From Neolentinus lepideus HHB14362 ss-1 (taxonomy: Eukaryota > Basidiomycota > Agaricomycetes > Gloeophyllales > Gloeophyllaceae): a stretch of DNA of 20,914 nucleotides. Of the stretch, positions 16,480-20,914 are shown one piece after another (position 1 is the first letter of the stretch; each line of letters begins with the position of its first letter). Position numbers and translations under genes: made by a program. The stretch covers positions 9,361-30,274 of the forward strand of contig KV425675.1 in the NCBI GenBank assembly GCA_001632425.1. The letters run 5' to 3'. Under the pieces are notes generated by a model. The model was not told where the DNA came from, did no database searches, and saw only the letters and a program-made list of their open reading frames with translations.

Positions 16480-19400
16480 GCTCAGTCAAGAAATTACGCA
16501 ACCAGAGAATCTCCTGAGCTGCAGAGACAGCAGCGACATACTCAGCCTCAGTCGTCAAGAGAGTAACGATAGACTGGAGGTGACTAGACCAGGAGATAGC
16601 ACCAGAACCCATCTTGACAGCATAACCACTGGTAGAGCGACCATTGTCTGGGTTCCCAGCATGATCAGCATCAGTGAAGGTGGTGAACAGCGCAGATGAT
16701 GATGAGGGAGAGTACGTCAGCTTGTAGTCAATAGTACCCTTCAGGTAGCGAAATAGGTGCTTAACTGCCTTCCAGTGATGCTTGCCAGGATTCTTGCTGA
16801 AGTGCGCCAGGACTCCAACACTGTAAGTGATGTCTGGATGCATAGCAACAGCGAGATAAGCGAGGGCGCTGACCGTATTGATATAGGGCACAGAGTGCAT
16901 CTCATCAAACTCAGCCTTAGTCTGAGCAGCCATGGTCACACTAAGCTTAGAGCCAGGGTCCATAGGCGTCGAGACAGAGTCACAGTCAGCCATACTGAAG
17001 CATGACAAGATATCAAGGATGTACTGGCGCTGAGAGATAGTCAGAGTCTGAGAGGAGCAATCGTGCTTGATCTTGACGCTTAGGAGCCAGGAGGGAGGGC
17101 CTAAGTCACGCAGCTTGAAATGCTGCCTCAAGTCATCCTTGACCTTCTGAATCGCAGTAGACGATTTGCTGGCAATAGTCATGTCATCAACGAAGACAGG
17201 GATGATGATATGCACATCGTCCTTCCCATAGACCCAGACGCTATGCTCACAAGTCAGACGCAAGAAGCCTAGCTTCTCAGTCAACACCTCATTCAGCTTC
17301 TCATGCCAACGCCTCCCAGCCTGCTTAAGGCCATAAAGCGACTTCTGCAACCGCCAAACCCACTCTGGTCCCTTCTGCTCAAACCCCTCGGGTTGACACA
17401 TATAAACGTCCTCCTCCAATGTCCCATTGAGATACGCAGTCGAGATATCGACGCTCTCAAGCTCCAAGTCCTCTAAAGCAGCTAAGGCGAGAATGGCGCG
17501 CAGAGAGGCCCACTTGGGTGTAGGGGCGAAGGTCTCATTGTAATCGAACCCAGGACGCTGTGAGAAGCCCTTTGCAACCAAGCAGCCCTTGTAGCGCTCA
17601 ATAGAACCATCTGCATTGCGCTTCACCTTGAAAACCCAGCGAATCCCAATAGCCTTGCGACCTGGAGGACACTCAACCAGCTTGAACGTCCCATTTTCGA
17701 CAAGAGACTGGATCTCATCCTGAGCAGCTTTCAACCACTGTTGGTGCTCCTCCTCTGGACACTGCATCGCTTCGCGGAATGTACGAGGCTCACTGGTATG
17801 CTCCTCGCCCTTGAACGCAGTCTGGACAACAGACTCAAAGGCATAGTCCAGAGCATCTTCCCAAGACCAATACTCGATAGTCTGACCAGCAAAGACAAAG
17901 TCCATACCAGCCGACATAACACTAGCCAAATCACCCTCATCCTTCACATACCCTGGTCCAATATTGAGCTCATCCTCTTCCACATCATCGTCTGGAGGAT
18001 GGAACTCATCAGGAGGGGCTGGAGAGGGTGTAGGCAGTTCGAGTGGGTCAGGAGAGTCAGAGGCGCGAGATGGAGCAGCAGGAGAGATTCTAGCACCAGG
18101 AGGAGTCAGATTTCGACGTTGAAGTGCAGTCTCATTGAGAGAGCCCTGTTGGCGCGTTGAGCGAGTAGAGCATCGAGGAGGTGGATTAGCTGTAGGGTCG
18201 ACGTTTGCTGGGGGTCCAGGAGGCGGCATAGGCTCTGGAGAAAGAGATGGAGGTGGAGCGATAGCTGGAGGTGGATGGGGCGGAGCATCATCATTGTCAT
18301 CTCCCCCCTGATCTGGTACATCCAAAGGAAGCTCATCATCTCCCCCCTGATCAGGGATGTCGACAGAGCTAAGAGGATCGTCAAAGGGGTTGATGTCACG
18401 AGCATTACCAGGAAAGCAGCACTCATCGAAGACAGCATTAGAACTGTTGATGAACTTGCGCTCTGCAGGATCCCAGAATGTCCAAGCACGAGTACCAGGG
18501 GCGTAGCCAACAAAGATACACTTGCGAGTGTGAGGCTGAAGTGCCTTGCGCTGCTTCTTGCGTATAAGGACATAAGCAAGCGAACCAAAGACCCGGAAGT
18601 AAGAGACATCGGGTTTCTTCCCCTTCTTCCACAAGGAATAGGGAATTGCACCAGAGAGAGCAGAGTGAGGGACACAGTTATGAACATGAACAAAACATCG
18701 AACAGCATAAGTCCAGAATGATGCAGGAAGCTTAGCCTCGAAGAGCATAGCAGTAACAGCGGCCTGGATAGTCTGGTTAGCACGCTCAGCAATCCCGTTC
18801 TGATACGGCTCATCCATCTCAGTGTGCTTGCGCACAATACCCTCCTGATGACAGAACTCATCCCAATCCTTCCCAACATACTCACCGCCCTTATCATCCA
18901 TCGAAGACTTGATCTTCAGCCCAAGCTCAGTTTCTACCTGCGCCTTAAAAACTTTGAATGCAGCGAAAGCGTCGCTCTTATGCTTAAGGAATGCGACGGT
19001 GAAGTAGCGAGTATGGGTGTCAATGAAGGTGATCCAGTAGCGATAGCCTTCAATGGAGGCAACAGGGAGTGGACCCTTCAAGTCAGAGACAACAAGGTCT
19101 AGTGGAGCTGATGGACGCGTAGCGTGCTGAGGGACATTGTGACGATGTTGCTTGCCAGCAATACAGGGTTCACAGATAGGATCTGGAGCGCTGCTAGAGC
19201 GAATGACCAGACCTTGCACCAGCTGCTTCTGCTTCATGCGCTGAAGGTAGTCGAGGTTGACATGGGACAAGCGACGATGCCAAAGCGCCAAATCCAGAGG
19301 ACAAGCGTCAGCAAGCGACGCGCTCTGCGATGGGGACACCAGCATATGACCATTCAGATAGCCAGTGTTGCGATCATTGACAGATGCAGTGAAGACAAGC

Positions 19401-19561
19401 TTACTGTGCAAGTAGAACGACGTGAGAGCGTCCTGGATCATGCAACGATAGCCCTTAGTCTTAGTCAGGTGGTAGATGGACAATAGATTAGACCCAAGCT
19501 GAGGAACATGAAGAACGTCGTGGAGTACAACTACAGGCGCTTTAGACCCTCCCAGAACCGG
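16448..19561 (-). CDS. Copia pol: pre-integrase, integrase, RT, RNase H (copy C)
   Basis: The frame is open from just after the amber codon at 19562 down to 16448. It has no methionine start at the expected place, because it belongs to the gag-pol frame upstream. In order: pre-integrase zinc domain (WHRRLSH ... CEPCIAGKQ); integrase with SDLKG, MDDKGGEY and QNGIAERAN (DDE kept); an acidic, Pro-rich hinge (PDQGGDDELPLD); RT with VDISTAYLNG and FVDDM (Asp pair at 17183-17188); and RNase H with FTDADHAGN and TTEAEY. The frame then ends after an 11 bp deletion, before the RNase H tail. RT and integrase keep all catalytic residues I can identify, making this the best source for family comparison. 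Confidence as a remnant of one polyprotein is high; it is unlikely to work unless the two lesions are bypassed. Confidence 0.9.
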   Translation of the reverse strand, partial: PVLGGSKAPVVVLHDVLHVPQLGSNLLSIYHLTKTKGYRCMIQDALTSFYLHSKLVFTASVNDRNTGYLNGHMLVSPSQSASLADACPLDLALWHRRLSHVNLDYLQRMKQKQLVQGLVIRSSSAPDPICEPCIAGKQHRHNVPQHATRPSAPLDLVVSDLKGPLPVASIEGYRYWITFIDTHTRYFTVAFLKHKSDAFAAFKVFKAQVETELGLKIKSSMDDKGGEYVGKDWDEFCHQEGIVRKHTEMDEPYQNGIAERANQTIQAAVTAMLFEAKLPASFWTYAVRCFVHVHNCVPHSALSGAIPYSLWKKGKKPDVSYFRVFGSLAYVLIRKKQRKALQPHTRKCIFVGYAPGTRAWTFWDPAERKFINSSNAVFDECCFPGNARDINPFDDPLSSVDIPDQGGDDELPLDVPDQGGDDNDDAPPHPPPAIAPPPSLSPEPMPPPGPPANVDPTANPPPRCSTRSTRQQGSLNETALQRRNLTPPGARISPAAPSRASDSPDPLELPTPSPAPPDEFHPPDDDVEEDELNIGPGYVKDEGDLASVMSAGMDFVFAGQTIEYWSWEDALDYAFESVVQTAFKGEEHTSEPRTFREAMQCPEEEHQQWLKAAQDEIQSLVENGTFKLVECPPGRKAIGIRWVFKVKRNADGSIERYKGCLVAKGFSQRPGFDYNETFAPTPKWASLRAILALAALEDLELESVDISTAYLNGTLEEDVYMCQPEGFEQKGPEWVWRLQKSLYGLKQAGRRWHEKLNEVLTEKLGFLRLTCEHSVWVYGKDDVHIIIPVFVDDMTIASKSSTAIQKVKDDLRQHFKLRDLGPPSWLLSVKIKHDCSSQTLTISQRQYILDILSCFSMADCDSVSTPMDPGSKLSVTMAAQTKAEFDEMHSVPYINTVSALAYLAVAMHPDITYSVGVLAHFSKNPGKHHWKAVKHLFRYLKGTIDYKLTYSPSSSSALFTTFTDADHAGNPDNGRSTSGYAVKMGSGAISWSSHLQSIVTLLTTEAEYVAAVSAAQEILWLRNFLTELGYSFSALHR

Positions 19562-20755
19562 CTAAAACATCACAGACCCCATCCCAGCAGTATAGATGAT
19601 AGTATCATTTGCGAGGTGCACAGGGATGATATGGGGAGAGTAGGAAGCGAACCAGTGTCGATGAGGCGTCATGTGTGAAGTAGCACCTGTGTCGGTGTTC
19701 CAGTTAGCAGCTGCCAGCGAAGAGAGCCAAGAAGAGCGATCCGAAGCAGAGAGAGCGACACTTGCTTTACTAGAATACTCTGCAATGTCAGCGGAAGCCT
19801 CAACATCCTCGGATGCCTCCTGCACGTTCTGAGCCTTCTTCTTCCCTCCCCTATGCTCCTGGCGACGATCAGCGGTCTTGGCCTTTTGTGTCTTCGCAGC
19901 GTTCTCCTTGAACTTGCAGCTAGCCTCGGTATGACCCTCCCAGTCGCAGAATGTGCAGCAAACGCCCTGTGAGGAAGTAGACGTAGTACCAGCAGCCATA
20001 GCGAGAGAGGGCAATGAGTCGACACTGCGAGCAAAGCGCTGAGTCTCCTCATTCTGGAATGCAGATTGGAGCTTGGATAGGTCAAGGGAGTCGAGTAGGA
20101 GCAAGGAGGAGACGAAGTTGTTGTATTCAGAAGGAAGGGCACGGATGAGAGCCATGGAGGTGAGGTCATTGTCGAGGGAGTCGATGGTGAAGTCCCTGGG
20201 GCGCAGCGCACGAATGTCTTGCATGGCCTTGTCTGCTCGAGCCATAAGAGAAGTGAGGGACTCTCCCTCGAGCTTGCGAAGCCCCAGCAGCGCATCATAA
20301 GCGTTGAAACACGTACCTGGCTTCTGCTGAACATGCACCTCCTTCCACTTCAACCACATCTTCGCAGGATCGTTCTTAACGTCCTTCACATGCACCTTCT
20401 GTCCATCCTCAACCGCTAACCAAATCTGACCACTAGCCTGACCCTTGCGCTTCTCCCAGTCCCGTACCTCCTTCCTCTCCTCCGTCGTCGGGTTCGCAGC
20501 ATCTACAGGCAGCAGAGCAGCCGTAGGATCATCAGTGACATCCCAGAGATCGAGAGTCTTCAAGTAGGCCTCCATATCATCAGCCCAGGACCCATAGTTG
20601 CGCTCCCCAAGAGCTGGGAATGGATGCTTGGTGGTAGGAGTGGTTGTGGACATGGCAATGGTGACGATGGAGGGCGATAAGGCAGCGACAATAGCGATGA
20701 GGGCGTAGGATGAGAGTATGGAGCAGTAGAGACGAGTCTGAGACCAGATGAGCAA
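19562..20755 (-). CDS. Copia Gag-protease portion (copy C), ended by amber codon
   Basis: The likely start is the Met at 20653 (MSTTTPTTKHPFPALGERN); 34 more in-frame codons precede it to 20755. It has a UBN2-like Gag domain, a CCHC knuckle at residue 233 (CTFCDWEGHTEASC) and a Lys-rich linker. The protease motif is NTDTGATSHM with the catalytic Asp at codon 19691-19693, the only family 1 copy here to keep it. The TAG at 19562-19564 replaces GAG (MFEPVLG in A and B), a single G-to-T change. Beyond it the same frame stays open for more than 1000 codons, so gag and pol were one continuous frame without a programmed frameshift. Confidence 0.9.
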   Translation of the reverse strand: MLIWSQTRLYCSILSSYALIAIVAALSPSIVTIAMSTTTPTTKHPFPALGERNYGSWADDMEAYLKTLDLWDVTDDPTAALLPVDAANPTTEERKEVRDWEKRKGQASGQIWLAVEDGQKVHVKDVKNDPAKMWLKWKEVHVQQKPGTCFNAYDALLGLRKLEGESLTSLMARADKAMQDIRALRPRDFTIDSLDNDLTSMALIRALPSEYNNFVSSLLLLDSLDLSKLQSAFQNEETQRFARSVDSLPSLAMAAGTTSTSSQGVCCTFCDWEGHTEASCKFKENAAKTQKAKTADRRQEHRGGKKKAQNVQEASEDVEASADIAEYSSKASVALSASDRSSWLSSLAAANWNTDTGATSHMTPHRHWFASYSPHIIPVHLANDTIIYTAGMGSVMF

Positions 20756-20914
20756 GTTCAGAGGTAGAGATGAAGCTGGAGAGTGAGTAGATGGTCGAAA
20801 TGGGCCAAGGAGCGATTCTGGGCATAATCGCGCAGCAAAAACACGTAGGACAGTGCTAGGAAGCTGGAATCGACATCGTAGGGTCTGGATGGACCACTAG
20901 AGTAGACAGAAAGT

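Larger units (their letters stand above)
16014..20914 (-). mobile_element. Ty1/copia LTR retrotransposon, family 1, copy C (best preserved, runs off window)
   Basis: A minus-strand copia element whose 3' LTR (16014-16208 plus 9243-9293) is split by element D. Gag, protease, integrase, RT and most of RNase H share one frame. Only one nonsense codon (19562-19564) and one 11 bp deletion (near 16466) interrupt it. Its Arg codons keep more CpG than copies A and B, so it is probably the youngest of the three. Its primer-binding site and 5' LTR lie beyond the right edge of the window; by comparison with A, the window stops about 80-90 bases short of the primer-binding site. Confidence 0.92.

Noticed and set aside
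19562..19564. Programmed amber readthrough between Gag-protease and pol in copy C
   Set aside because: Copies A and B have GAG at this codon, so TAG is best explained as a chance nonsense mutation. I see no readthrough context shared by other copies.
20654..20755. A 34-residue hydrophobic N-terminal extension of family 1 Gag (also in A and B) as a membrane anchor
   Set aside because: It is open in all copies, but A and B are identical through homogenisation and so not independent evidence. The MSTTTPT start matches typical Gag N-termini. More likely leader sequence.

Overview
This window looks like a fungal genome segment, most likely from a basidiomycete (an inference from the style of the elements; no single-copy host gene is present to confirm it). 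Essentially all of it is nested, decayed Ty1/copia LTR retrotransposons. Two families are visible. Family 1 has three copies: A on the minus strand, B on the plus strand and C on the minus strand. Family 2 has one copy, D, on the plus strand. Every copy is broken.

Layout. Positions 1-248 are unidentified sequence abutting the truncated 3' end of A. A runs on the minus strand from its 5' LTR (5601-5976) down to 249. Its gag, protease, integrase, RT and RNase H regions are split by frameshifts, a 0.6 kb tandem duplication and a 183 bp insertion that carries a tRNA-like sequence. B runs on the plus strand from an LTR remnant starting at 5977 to 9242 and is cut off after integrase. C is the best-preserved copy. 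Its minus-strand body fills 16209-20914 and continues past the window, and its 3' LTR is split into 9243-9293 and 16014-16208. D (9294-16013) sits inside that LTR with two LTRs of about 287 bp and a GAGT target duplication. D is itself interrupted between integrase and RT by about 1.15 kb of unrecognised sequence (about 12537-13690).

Order of events (inference). B is oldest. A inserted into B's 5' LTR and C into B's integrase-RT hinge. D then inserted into C's 3' LTR, and further sequences entered A and D. Because A and B lie head to head, they form a large inverted repeat (4106-5798 and 5995-7687) whose arms are almost identical, while flanking parts of the same elements have diverged. A 20 bp protease deletion lies in both arms, but a second, undeleted copy survives in A. 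This points to sequence being copied from B into A.

How the elements work. Each encodes a copia-order polyprotein: Gag with a CCHC knuckle, protease, GAG-pre-integrase, DDE integrase, RT and RNase H. Both families have a primer-binding site matching the anticodon loop of initiator tRNA-Met rather than its 3' end, the half-tRNA priming known for Drosophila copia and yeast Ty5. Differences between copies are dominated by CpG to TpG/CpA transitions, which turned Arg codons into Cys, His, Gln or stop and several catalytic Asp codons into Asn. The most unusual features are a GT-AG intron-like 51-mer inside the D LTR that is exactly absent from a neighbouring repeat unit, the homogenised inverted repeat, and two insertions with Pol III A/B-box signatures.
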